Part shown: positions 8,946-17,459 of the stretch, one piece after another
Layout: every line of letters starts with the position of its first letter
Position numbering within the stretch: position 1 is the stretch's first letter
NCBI GenBank assembly: GCA_013215145.1
Contig: JABSRP010000002.1
Coordinates: 1 to 64,000, forward strand
DNA: 64,000 nucleotides
Direction of reading: 5' to 3'
From: Pseudobacteriovorax sp.
Lineage (GTDB): Bacteria > Bdellovibrionota_B > Oligoflexia > Oligoflexales > Oligoflexaceae
The notes under the pieces: generated by a model
Told to the model about the DNA's origin: nothing
The model's input: the letters and a program-made list of their open reading frames with translations, nothing else
Database searches by the model: none
Program-made: the position numbers and the translations under genes

Positions 8946-11078
8946 TTGAAGAAAAAACTAATCACCTCGGCCCTACCCTACGTGAACAACATTCCACACC
9001 TAGGCAACATCATTGGTTGTGTGCTTTCGGGTGATGTCTACGCTCGGTTTTGTCGCATGCGAGGCTATGAAACCCTTTATATTTGCGGGACTGACGGTTA
9101 CGGAACTGCCACCGAGACAAAGGCTCGGGAGGAAGGTCTAACCCCAAGAGAAATCTGTGAGAAGTATCACGTCTACCATGACGAGGTTTATAAGCATTTT
9201 AATATATCCTTCGATGCCTTTGGAAAAACCTTTGACGAAGGACATACCGACGTAGTTCAGGGCATGTTTGAGGACCTTCAGAGCCACAATCAATTAGAGG
9301 AGCAGACCACAAGTCAAACGTTCTGCAAAAGCTGCGATACCTTTTTGGCAGACCGATTCGTAACAGGAGTCTGTCCAAAATGTGGCTACGACAAAGCCCA
9401 GGGTGATCAATGCGAATCTTGCGGAACCATGCTCAACCCGTCTGAACTAAAAAGTCCACAGTGTGCCTTATGTGACGATGTTCCAGAACTCCGAGACACG
9501 CATCACCTTTACCTGAATCTACCAGAAATTAGTGACAGTCTTGAAAACTGGCAAAAAGATTCCATCGAAAAAGGCAAATGGACCAACAACGCAAAAACCA
9601 CAACAAACTCGTGGATGCACCAAGGTCTCAACCCAAGACCTATCACGAGAGATCTCAAATGGGGGGTAGATGTTCCCAAAGAGGGTTATGAATCCAAGGT
9701 TTTCTACGTTTGGTTTGATGCCCCACTAGGTTATGTATCCATCACAAAGTCCTTTTTCCCAGATACTTGGAAGGACTGGTGGTTTGATCCAGAAAATGTT
9801 GAGCTTTATCAGTTTATCGGTAAGGATAATATTCCCTTTCATTCCATCATATTTCCAGCTTGTCAGATAGGCTCAGGGAAAGAATGGACTAAGGTGCATC
9901 AGATCAACTCTACAGAGTACCTTAACTACGAAAATGATAAGTTTTCAAAGTCTAAGGGCACGGGCATCTTTGGCAATCAGGTGAAAGAACTAGATCTTCC
10001 TATCGACTTTTGGCGCTTTTATCTATTAGGCAATCGGCCCGAAAAGCAGGACGCAAACTTCTCTTGGCAAGAGTTTTTTGACAAGGTGAATAACGATCTC
10101 ATCGACAATATTGGCAACCTGATCAATCGCGTGCTTGTTTATACCACCAAGAACTTCCCAGCTCCGCTAAGGGAACCAACACTCGATGACCCAGCACTAA
10201 AGGCTTTTAAAGAGGAAAACTTAAAAATCAATGAAAGGCTCACGGAGCTCATGGAGCTGGGACAGATAAGGGAATCTGTTAAATGTGTTCTTGCCCTGGG
10301 TAAGCTTGGCAATGCCTTTTTCCATGAACAGGAGCCTTGGAAAAAAATCAAGGAGGATAGGGATCACGTTGAAAGAGTTTTGTTTCTCTTAGTCAACTTA
10401 GTCCGTGATATTGGGATTGGGTTGCGACCTTTTGTTCCCGAGACCGCTGACAAGATCCTGGCTATGGTAGGGGTCGATAATCCTACTTGGAAGGATTTAG
10501 GTAACGATAAGCAGCTTATCGGCACCGAACTCACAAAACCTAGTATTCTTTTTGAAAAACTCGATGTCACCCAGGTGGATCGCTTAAAGGCAAAATTTGC
10601 AGGTGAGGCAACAGGATTCGAAGTCCTCGATGTTCGCATTGGTCAAGTCAAAGAGGTCAAGGATCATCCTAAGGCCGCGCATCTTTACGTATTGCAAGTG
10701 GATATCGGAGAAAGCAAAGCTCGTACTGTAGTGTCTGCTCTTAAAAAGCATTACACTCCCGAAGATCTCACGGACAAGAAAGTTGTGGTCCTAAGTAATT
10801 TGGAAGCTGCTGACTTCAGCGGCGTTGCTTCCGAAGGCATGCTACTAGCTGCTGAAACCCGCAAAAAGCTCGAACTATTGAGTTCCAATCAACCAATAGG
10901 TAGCCAACTTTACCGGGAAGGCTATGAAAGTAAGGATAAAAAACAAATCTCTTTTGATGAGTTTAAAGGTATTAAACTCGAAGTCAAAGAGCATCGGCTC
11001 CTGTTCGAAGGGCAGCCCATTCTTGCTGGTGGCAGTGAGATTGCTACAGAAAATCTAAAGGCTGGAAAAGTTAAATAA
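8946..11078 (+). CDS. metG: methionine--tRNA ligase with C-terminal tRNA-binding domain
   Basis: 710 residues. It charges tRNA(Met) with methionine using ATP, in the cytoplasm. The class I signatures are the HIGH-like PHLGN (residues 17-21) and the KMSKS-like KFSKS (332-336). Two zinc knuckles of the long MetG type lie at about 127-174 (CKSC, CPKC, CESC, CALC). An anticodon-binding helical region follows. The last 150 residues are an EMAP-II/Trbp111-type OB fold (EVLDVRIGQVKEV, about residue 556 on) that helps hold tRNA. The start is TTG with AAAGGAG upstream. A terminator follows at once. Confidence 0.97.
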   Translation: MKKKLITSALPYVNNIPHLGNIIGCVLSGDVYARFCRMRGYETLYICGTDGYGTATETKAREEGLTPREICEKYHVYHDEVYKHFNISFDAFGKTFDEGHTDVVQGMFEDLQSHNQLEEQTTSQTFCKSCDTFLADRFVTGVCPKCGYDKAQGDQCESCGTMLNPSELKSPQCALCDDVPELRDTHHLYLNLPEISDSLENWQKDSIEKGKWTNNAKTTTNSWMHQGLNPRPITRDLKWGVDVPKEGYESKVFYVWFDAPLGYVSITKSFFPDTWKDWWFDPENVELYQFIGKDNIPFHSIIFPACQIGSGKEWTKVHQINSTEYLNYENDKFSKSKGTGIFGNQVKELDLPIDFWRFYLLGNRPEKQDANFSWQEFFDKVNNDLIDNIGNLINRVLVYTTKNFPAPLREPTLDDPALKAFKEENLKINERLTELMELGQIRESVKCVLALGKLGNAFFHEQEPWKKIKEDRDHVERVLFLLVNLVRDIGIGLRPFVPETADKILAMVGVDNPTWKDLGNDKQLIGTELTKPSILFEKLDVTQVDRLKAKFAGEATGFEVLDVRIGQVKEVKDHPKAAHLYVLQVDIGESKARTVVSALKKHYTPEDLTDKKVVVLSNLEAADFSGVASEGMLLAAETRKKLELLSSNQPIGSQLYREGYESKDKKQISFDEFKGIKLEVKEHRLLFEGQPILAGGSEIATENLKAGKVK

Positions 11079-11085
11079 ACCATCT

Positions 11086-11105
11086 AGGTCCGTGTCCACG
11101 GACCT
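11086..11105. terminator. hairpin after metG
   Basis: AGGTCCGTG and CACGGACCT form a 9-bp perfect stem with a 2-base apex, starting eight bases after the metG stop codon and followed by CTTTGTCTTC. It may also serve the convergent gene whose stop is at 11114. Confidence 0.7.
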
Positions 11106-11113
11106 CTTTGTCT

Positions 11114-12121
11114 TCAGTTTTTGGTTTCCCAAAGCCGACTTACGCCGACCTCTATACCATGATTTTTTTTGTAATAGGATTGGACCAGCTCGTGATATTC
11201 CTTTTGTGCCGCCTTATCTGGAATCCATTCAGCATAATAAACTAATAGCTCTGATAGAACATCAGGTTTCCGCAGGATGCTATCGACGCTCGCTTTCAAC
11301 TTTTGGCCAAAGTCTGTTCCTGGAAACGCTATATAAGGTTTCGTATATAACTCCATGCCTTTGATTTTCAGTGGAAGAAAGCGATCAACGGGTATTTGAA
11401 GTTGCCTTGCATTATAGACAAGCTCGTCGGGAAAGTTGACGATAGCATCCACTCGTCCAGCATTGAGCATAGCAAATAGCGAGGAAAAGTTTTTAGCATT
11501 ACTGATCGACTGATTCGTTTTATTATTTGTTAAGATGTGATCGATGATTCCCGAGTAGGCCCGTCCAGAATGGATGCCAATCTTAAACTTTTGAGAGCGG
11601 ACAAACATTTTGAGATCGATGGCATCACCTTTGATCCATTGGGCTAGCCTCGATCGGTCCTCTTTCCGGATGATAAGCCGGTTCGGCATGAGTAAATGGA
11701 GCGGAATCTCGGAGTACAAAATGCCTTTTTTGAGACGTTCCTCTGTTCTGAATAGCCCTACCATAATACAAGGATTGCCATTCTTTAGCATCGAAACGAT
11801 CCGCTTAAAGTTGGCGCTCAAATCAACGTGCTTGTACTCCGACGACAGGTGCTGACGCAATAGATGTATGCTTTTTTGATGGACGCCGTCACGTAAGGGA
11901 CCCTCGGTCATGGACAGCGGGGGAAAGTGTGGCTGTGGCCAACATATCCTTTGAGGCTTCGCTAAGGCCGAAGCGCTGATAAAAGCAGCTATAAGGAATA
12001 AGCAAACAAAGATCTTGTCCCATAGAAAAGGGAAGCGCCTTGCATATAACCTGCCTTTTGCCGGTATAGGTCGGTGATCATCACAAACAATTTTAGAATA
12101 CCTAGACAAGTGCAGGCCCAA
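11114..12121 (-). CDS. periplasmic solute-binding protein, SBP_bac_3/TIGR02285-like
   Basis: 335 residues in the longest frame. A hydrophobic export segment (about 34-54, IFVCLFLIAAFISASALA) is followed by a mature domain that resembles bacterial extracellular solute-binding proteins of family 3, with features such as VSMLKNGNPCIMVGLFRTEER and the hinge-like FSSLFAMLNAGRVDAIVNF. The start is doubtful: the first codon is a TTG without a Shine-Dalgarno and the export signal would have a long N-region. No permease or ATPase genes are next to it, so it may act as a sensor or orphan receptor rather than in transport. Confidence 0.75.
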   Translation of the reverse strand: MGLHLSRYSKIVCDDHRPIPAKGRLYARRFPFLWDKIFVCLFLIAAFISASALAKPQRICWPQPHFPPLSMTEGPLRDGVHQKSIHLLRQHLSSEYKHVDLSANFKRIVSMLKNGNPCIMVGLFRTEERLKKGILYSEIPLHLLMPNRLIIRKEDRSRLAQWIKGDAIDLKMFVRSQKFKIGIHSGRAYSGIIDHILTNNKTNQSISNAKNFSSLFAMLNAGRVDAIVNFPDELVYNARQLQIPVDRFLPLKIKGMELYTKPYIAFPGTDFGQKLKASVDSILRKPDVLSELLVYYAEWIPDKAAQKEYHELVQSYYKKNHGIEVGVSRLWETKN

Positions 12122-12246
12122 CGCAGCTAATGAATAAATTCCAAGGAGTTTAGCGAAGGTTAAAATACCCTTGCAAGCTTAAATCGGATAGTCAAACATC
12201 TAAATCTTGTGGATCTTTACCCTATTATTGATTGCATTAGGAGATC

Positions 12247-13317
12247 ATGGTGGAGCAGTACTTTGAAGAGGTCAAACAATGCCGAAAGTTTTTACCACAT
12301 CATAGGGTCGAGCCGGCTCACCGTCATATGGAAGAGATCGCTGACTTCATGAAAACCAAAGGGATATCGTCTGATTTCTACGGGACTGGCGCATTTATTA
12401 ATGCATTTGAATCGCAAATCGCCCAGTTATTGGGCTATGAGTCTGGGCTTTTTGGTCCTTCAGGCACCATGCTACAGGGGATTGCCTGCCGGATATATAG
12501 TGAACGAAAAGGATCCAAAACTTTGGCATTACACCCTAGCAGTCACCTGTTGAGTGACGAGCATTTTGGCATTCAGCACTTGCATGGACTGAACTGGATC
12601 TATATGGGTCAAGCAAATCGCGTGCTATCCAAGGACGATGTCCTATCAACCCCAGCGCATATTGCTGCTACAGTGCTAGAGCTTCCGATGAGGCGCTTAG
12701 CGTTCCAATCCATACCCTGGGACGATCTAAGCCAAATCGCTAGCAACAAGACCTGCCCCATTCATTTGGACGGGGCGAGACTATGGGAAGTTCAACCCTG
12801 GTACGGTAAATCCTATCAAGACATCTGTCAGGCCTTCGATTCTACCTATGTATCCTTTTACAAGGGTATGGGAGCTTTGCCAGGCTCTATGCTATGCGGT
12901 AGTTCTGATTTTATAGAAGAAGCGAAAATTTGGCTCCGCAGGTGTGGTGGCAATCTTTTTCAACAGACAACAGCAGTGGTATCAGCTAGCCTCCAGGTCG
13001 AGAAGCGCCTAACGAAATTTAAAGACTATCACAATAAAGCAAAAGACATCGCTGAGGCTCTGATCTCGTCGGGGATTGCGGTGAATCCAGAATCTGTCCA
13101 AAGCAACGCCTTTGTGATCACCCTTCCCATCTCAGCTCAAAAGGCAAATGAACGATTAAGCCTTTTGCGACGGCAGGAAAAAATCCATCTCTGTCCGCCA
13201 TTTCAAGATAATCTTCTTGGCGGCACTGCGAGTGCCGAATTAGCTATCGGAGACTGTGCTTTGGATTGGGGTACGGATAGGGTTTTAGATTTATTTTGCA
13301 GACTTAGCGAGGGCTAA
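12247..13317 (+). CDS. PLP-dependent threonine-aldolase-like enzyme (beta-eliminating lyase family)
   Basis: 356 residues, start supported by AGGAG. It belongs to fold type I PLP enzymes of the Beta_elim_lyase family: GPSGTMLQGIA binds the cofactor phosphate, HLDGARLWE (173-181) supplies the PLP-binding Asp, and K206 in SFYKGMGALPG is the Schiff-base lysine. Low-specificity threonine aldolases cleave threonine to glycine and acetaldehyde; other beta-hydroxy amino acids are possible substrates. It is slightly diverged from the classical aldolase (SFYKGMGAL instead of SLSKGLGAP-like), so substrate specificity is open. It stands alone between a divergent solute-binding protein and a convergent protease. 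Confidence 0.85.
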   Translation: MVEQYFEEVKQCRKFLPHHRVEPAHRHMEEIADFMKTKGISSDFYGTGAFINAFESQIAQLLGYESGLFGPSGTMLQGIACRIYSERKGSKTLALHPSSHLLSDEHFGIQHLHGLNWIYMGQANRVLSKDDVLSTPAHIAATVLELPMRRLAFQSIPWDDLSQIASNKTCPIHLDGARLWEVQPWYGKSYQDICQAFDSTYVSFYKGMGALPGSMLCGSSDFIEEAKIWLRRCGGNLFQQTTAVVSASLQVEKRLTKFKDYHNKAKDIAEALISSGIAVNPESVQSNAFVITLPISAQKANERLSLLRRQEKIHLCPPFQDNLLGGTASAELAIGDCALDWGTDRVLDLFCRLSEG

Positions 13318-13332
13318 ACCAATAGCCCCTCG
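13308..13332. terminator. hairpin between convergent genes
   Basis: CGAGGGCTA (13308-13316) pairs with TAGCCCCTCG (13323-13332) with one bulged base. It overlaps the stop codon of the aldolase-like gene and lies 17 bases from the stop of the convergent protease. There is no strong T tract. Confidence 0.45.
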
Positions 13333-13348
13333 GGATTCTCAAAGAGAA

Positions 13349-14182
13349 CTATTTCACTAAGGCAGAACTAAGAAACCTGCGGCTCTCGGGAGAGTTCAAA
13401 TCAACATAGTGGGAGACCTTGATAAGACTGTCTCCGCTTCCCTGACTTAAGCCACCGCCAGAAGTGACTCCGACTAGTCTATTCCCAACTATCATGGGAC
13501 CACCTGAGTCGCCCGATGCGCTTGCAGACTGCTCGCCAGCCTCAACGACTCCGTTTGCTTCGGGCAAGCCATAGAAGCTCAAAAAACCGCTGCTATTAGC
13601 TCTCAAGATATTGTCACCAACGCGCTTGGTTCCCGCACCGGATCCAGAAAGTTTGCCATTTTCTTCCATATAGTTGCGGTTGTTTCCGTAACCGACAATC
13701 GTCAACTCTGAGCCAACAGCAGGCGTCTTGAAAGAAATCTGGGATACGGCCGGTGCTGTATCCTCAGGAAACGTCACTACAGCTAGATCTTGCGGGTTGA
13801 CGCCGTTATTGACGGTCATATCGTAGTCAGGATTGATGGCGAAGCTCTTTGCTTTAACGCTGTACTCGCCTTCGCCTTGCTCATTAAGATGAACATAGTA
13901 AAGTGAAGGCTCATTTGGGTCCAAATCGTATACACAGTGGCCAGCTGTGACCACTTGCTGATCGTTAACAAAGGTGGCGGTACATATGCTTTGTCCTTCC
14001 TCTGTAACACTGACAAGTAAAACGACTGAAGCATAGGTCTCTTCCGAGATCTCGATTCCGTTCGTCACATCAAGGTTAGAATGGATGGAATCTGACTCCA
14101 CGCCACATGCCGTAAGGATGATGGATAGGCTAGCTGCTGTCGATACTTTAGTAACTGCTTGTCCAAATGTCATTCTCATCAT
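13349..14182 (-). CDS. trypsin-like serine protease, lipoprotein
   Basis: 277 residues. A lipobox (IILTAC) predicts a membrane-anchored, periplasmic or surface form. The chymotrypsin (S1) triad is complete: H82 in VVTAGHCVYD, D132 in NPQDLAVVTF, and S226 in ASGDSGGPM. It also keeps the late VGVTSGGG segment. About 45 residues between the lipid anchor and the catalytic domain may act as a short propeptide or linker (NGIEISEETYASVV looks like the activation-site region). Such proteases are common in predatory and scavenging bacteria. Two ATGs at the start are equally possible. Confidence 0.9.
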   Translation of the reverse strand: MMRMTFGQAVTKVSTAASLSIILTACGVESDSIHSNLDVTNGIEISEETYASVVLLVSVTEEGQSICTATFVNDQQVVTAGHCVYDLDPNEPSLYYVHLNEQGEGEYSVKAKSFAINPDYDMTVNNGVNPQDLAVVTFPEDTAPAVSQISFKTPAVGSELTIVGYGNNRNYMEENGKLSGSGAGTKRVGDNILRANSSGFLSFYGLPEANGVVEAGEQSASASGDSGGPMIVGNRLVGVTSGGGLSQGSGDSLIKVSHYVDLNSPESRRFLSSALVK

Positions 14183-14635
14183 CCCACCTCATTTCTGTGA
14201 TTCACTTTATCTCAGTGAAGTTAGGTATATTTGAGATTGACTGGACGGTCAACTAACAATTGGCGGAAACTGATAAAAAACTGCATAAATTCATTAATTA
14301 CCTGTATTTATTAGGAAAACAAATTCAACGTGTTGCATATTTTACAGCTAAACAAAGTACCAGTACGACAAAAAAGCTTTCCCATTCCGCGGCACTATGA
14401 GGACCTCTCTTTCGGGGAAACGCCCCTTCAGAGACTAGGCCTCCATGCTATATCCCTCCTAAAAAGCAAATCCCCAGTCAATCATCACTTAAGACTCAGC
14501 CAGGTAGTAATAAACCGTTGTTTTGATTACTCAATAATAATTATTCAATATGTTCAGATCTTTGTTGTCCAAGTAGTGAAGAAGACATTCACCCAACACC
14601 AATCGAATAAAACCGAAGTTATGGAGAACCCAACA
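14183..14635. other. divergent intergenic region
   Basis: 453 bases between the protease and the next plus-strand gene. It is AT-rich toward 14280-14330 and 14530-14560. An open frame begins at 14330 and runs into the next gene, but its first hundred codons have no signal sequence and no Shine-Dalgarno, so I treat it as non-coding. A small inverted repeat TTGAC/GTCAA lies near 14239-14254. Confidence 0.45.
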
Positions 14636-15490
14636 ATGACATCTACAGCTAGCATCCAGCGATGGCTACCAGCGATCTTTTTGATCTGCTGGGCACAGAC
14701 AAGCTTGGCTAATCTCAATTTTCCTACTTTGCCAGTGTCAGACCGGGACTTTCCGATCCCAAGTCTACCAGATCGCAATTTTCCAGACTTTCCTGGAATC
14801 GGCGGATCTGGTCCGACGCCCACTTGCGTCGATGGCTACGTTTGGAATCCTGTGACACAGCAATGTGTGAATTTAAACGACGATCTTCCACCTCTATTTG
14901 GGGGCGGCAGAAATCCTCGCTGCATAGAAGATCTTATCTGGAACCCCATCACACGCCAGTGTGAAGAAACACCACCCATCGACTTTCCTGATTTCCCAGA
15001 TTTACCGCCCGATCTTCCTGATAGAGGGAATTCGTATTCGAGTCGCACCAACCTATTTACCTTTTGCCATAAGTACTGGTGCTCCGTAAGATCTCGGTCT
15101 GCAATCCCTGGCCTTCCCTTTCCTGATCCAAGGACCGGGCCTATGTCAAACGCGATTCTTCCTTCACAAGATGGACCTTTAAAAAATTGGTTTGAATTTA
15201 AGGAAGATCTGCCAGAGAGATTTCAATGCGCTATGATGTTCAAGACAGATTTTGATCTTGACATTACAACGTTTTCTGATTGGGTCCAATGCGATCAAAG
15301 TTTGAAGCTTGCGGACGAGGTGTTTAGCGCCAGACGCCAGCGCATCTTTACCCAAACAGACAGGACAAAGTGGTCCCAGTTTAGCCTGCATCCAGGAGTC
15401 CGGTCAAGAATTGAGAGCTACTACAGAAGATGTGGTCACCCTGACCTATGTCCCTATATTAAGAACACCCTTGACGCGATGAATCGCTGA
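14636..15490 (+). CDS. secreted protein with two Cys-flanked WNP repeats
   Basis: I place the start at the ATG at 14636, preceded by GGAG nine bases away and giving a clean signal peptide (ending QTSLANLNF). The mature protein begins with a Pro/Asp-rich stretch in which DRDFPIPSLP and DRNFPDFPG recur. Two copies of a short motif follow: CVDGYVWNPVTQQC and CIEDLIWNPITRQC, like the small disulfide loops seen in some carbohydrate-binding and surface modules. The C-terminal 150 residues have further cysteines and no known domain. Surface or periplasmic location is likely; the function is unknown. Confidence 0.75.
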   Translation: MTSTASIQRWLPAIFLICWAQTSLANLNFPTLPVSDRDFPIPSLPDRNFPDFPGIGGSGPTPTCVDGYVWNPVTQQCVNLNDDLPPLFGGGRNPRCIEDLIWNPITRQCEETPPIDFPDFPDLPPDLPDRGNSYSSRTNLFTFCHKYWCSVRSRSAIPGLPFPDPRTGPMSNAILPSQDGPLKNWFEFKEDLPERFQCAMMFKTDFDLDITTFSDWVQCDQSLKLADEVFSARRQRIFTQTDRTKWSQFSLHPGVRSRIESYYRRCGHPDLCPYIKNTLDAMNR

Positions 15491-15644
15491 TTGACGCTTA
15501 CCGGTGTTGCGCGCTAACTCCTTTACCAACCCCGACTGTCAAGTGAGGTTGGGGGTCAATCTCCTTGCGTGTCTTTTGAGGATCGTTTAAAACAAGCAAA
15601 GAGGATCCAAGAAAACAAAAGAGCAAAGCAAAAGGCGATTGATT

Positions 15645-16328
15645 ATGCTGCGTATATACCTACTATTCTTTTTCGTAGTGTCCTGTGTTCATCCTACTCT
15701 GAAGCCTAGATCGTCAGGGCTTACAGGTGATGAAGCTCTTTCCTACGCCAAAACCATGGGTACTGTTCCCACGGAATCTCTTGAAGCATCTCTCCAGGGA
15801 ACGTGGAATATACGTTTTAATGACGGAACATCGGGAATCTTTACCTATTTCCCGAACGGAATTGGTGCATTTACTTTATTTGCCAAGGATAATTTTACTA
15901 AGCCTATGTATATGGATGGCTTTGCTTACACGGTCCATGAAGGTTCCCTGAATGTCGTAACCTTTTTGCCACCAGTTGGAGAAAAAATCATCATCGATCG
16001 TTGGGATATTCAGGGCATCAATAGCGAGGAGAGTGTTGCAACTCATCACGAGACAAAGGAAGTACAGCTCGCAAAAAAACGGGCCTTCTACGATCACTCT
16101 CCCTTGTATAATAAAGCATTATGCGATGCACGTAAGACCCATTTTGGTGAAGATCACAGTATCTGTCAAAAAAGATTACAGTACCTCAACCGGGTCAACC
16201 CCTCTCATCTGCAGGATACCTTATCAAACAACATCAAAGCACTGTTAAGCAAACATCGAGATGACGAAGCCCTCCGGCAGATTCTCGCGCGATCTCGGTC
16301 ATCGGTTTTTGGTTCCACCAAAATCTAA
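15645..16328 (+). CDS. small lipoprotein of unknown function
   Basis: The ATG at 15645 has AAAGG ten bases upstream; a TTG two codons earlier is also in frame. The signal peptide ends in a lipobox (FFVVSC). The mature N-terminal half contains LQGTWNIRFNDGTSGIFTYF, a lipocalin/META-like opening in which a new small beta-barrel often begins. The C-terminal half is helical and basic, with two cysteines. The next gene follows 11 bases after the stop, so they are probably co-transcribed. Confidence 0.75.
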   Translation: MLRIYLLFFFVVSCVHPTLKPRSSGLTGDEALSYAKTMGTVPTESLEASLQGTWNIRFNDGTSGIFTYFPNGIGAFTLFAKDNFTKPMYMDGFAYTVHEGSLNVVTFLPPVGEKIIIDRWDIQGINSEESVATHHETKEVQLAKKRAFYDHSPLYNKALCDARKTHFGEDHSICQKRLQYLNRVNPSHLQDTLSNNIKALLSKHRDDEALRQILARSRSSVFGSTKI

Positions 16329-16339
16329 AGGATTCTGAC

Positions 16340-17134
16340 ATCAAACGGCTTTTTCTTTCTTTAGCAAGCATATACGGAGTTTGGCTTCTGCTTTTATATT
16401 TTATGCAGAATCAGATGATATTTCCCATTCATGCTGTTCCAAATATCAAACACTTAGATCCACCGGAAGATATCGAGCAAAGATTTCTAGACACGGCTTC
16501 TGGTGCGCGCGTCGAATATTGGTTTTTTCAAGCTCCAGAAATTCAAAACAAACCGACCATCGTATATTTTCATGGGAATGCAGAGACTATAGATTTTGCC
16601 TATTTGCAAACAGAAGCCCTCAGGAGAGAGGGATATCCTATGATCTTTCCCGAATATCGTGGCTATGGCCGATCATCAGGAAAGCCTAGCCAAGAGGATA
16701 TCACCAAAGACGTGAGCGATATACTGGCAGTTTTAGAGAAAGAGGGACTGATCAAACGCGATCAATTGATTTTTATGGGCAACTCACTGGGTGGCGGGTT
16801 TGCCTTCGATCTCGCCCGGCAAATATATCCCAGAGCGATTCTGGTCCGCTCCACATTTTATAGTGTCGTGGATATGGCCAAAGGGTATTTCGCTCCTAGT
16901 TTTCTCGTAAAAAACCCCTTCCGTAGTTATGAGGTTGCATCAAGCTTTGATGGACCTGTTTTTATTGCCCATGGCAGACGCGATCGCATCATTCCCTTCG
17001 ATCACGGTCAGCGACTTCACGAAGCAGCTAAGAACTCTGTATTCTATCCAGTGACTGCAGGACACAATGATTTTCCTCTCAACAGGCCTTACTGGCAGGC
17101 TGTAAAAGGGTTTTTGGAGGAGCATCGTCTTTAG
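16340..17134 (+). CDS. alpha/beta hydrolase, membrane-anchored, probable ATC start
   Basis: The first ATG in frame is at 16403, but it would cut a family-typical N-terminal transmembrane helix in half. Upstream codons continue the frame and encode KRLFLSLASIYGVWLLLLYF, then MQNQMIFP. The only plausible initiation site is ATC at 16340, with AAAGGA eight bases before it; no ATG, GTG or TTG exists in frame back to the stop at 16262. The catalytic domain is that of BEM46/ABHD13-type hydrolases: oxyanion segment YFHGNAETID, nucleophile GNSLGGG, acid in GRRDRIIP, and His in TAGHNDFP. The substrate is unknown. Confidence 0.85.
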   Translation: MKRLFLSLASIYGVWLLLLYFMQNQMIFPIHAVPNIKHLDPPEDIEQRFLDTASGARVEYWFFQAPEIQNKPTIVYFHGNAETIDFAYLQTEALRREGYPMIFPEYRGYGRSSGKPSQEDITKDVSDILAVLEKEGLIKRDQLIFMGNSLGGGFAFDLARQIYPRAILVRSTFYSVVDMAKGYFAPSFLVKNPFRSYEVASSFDGPVFIAHGRRDRIIPFDHGQRLHEAAKNSVFYPVTAGHNDFPLNRPYWQAVKGFLEEHRL

Positions 17135-17164
17135 CTTATGGATTTAACGAGACGTTGCTTAGAC

Positions 17165-17350
17165 TTGTAAGTTTTTTGCTTTAAAGCCTTTTAGCTTTTC
17201 ATCTCTATTTTCCATAGTGCCTAGCAAAACATTCGGCCTCGGCGAAGTCATTGTTGTTTATGCTGAGATACGTACGGCCTCATAAGTTTTGCTAGGCACT
17301 ATGGAAAATAGAGATGAAAAGCTAAAAGGCTTTAAAGCAAAAAACTTACA
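17165..17350. repeat. 66-bp perfect inverted repeat with 55-base spacer
   Basis: Bases 17165-17230 are exactly complementary to 17285+1 through 17351 (17286-17351), with the pairing failing on both sides. The spacer 17231-17285 contains CGGCCTC twice. The unit lies between two convergent genes. A transcript would fold to an uninterrupted 66-bp duplex, far longer than a terminator. It resembles a MITE or a palindromic repeat unit; no flanking target duplication is clear. Confidence 0.9.
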
Positions 17351-17459
17351 AACCTATTACGTAACGAGATCCCCGTGAAGACTACCGCGCAACTAATTTG
17401 GGAATGCAAAACTGGCGATAAAGCCAACGCAGAATTTTTGCTCGTACGTGACGCCGAAC

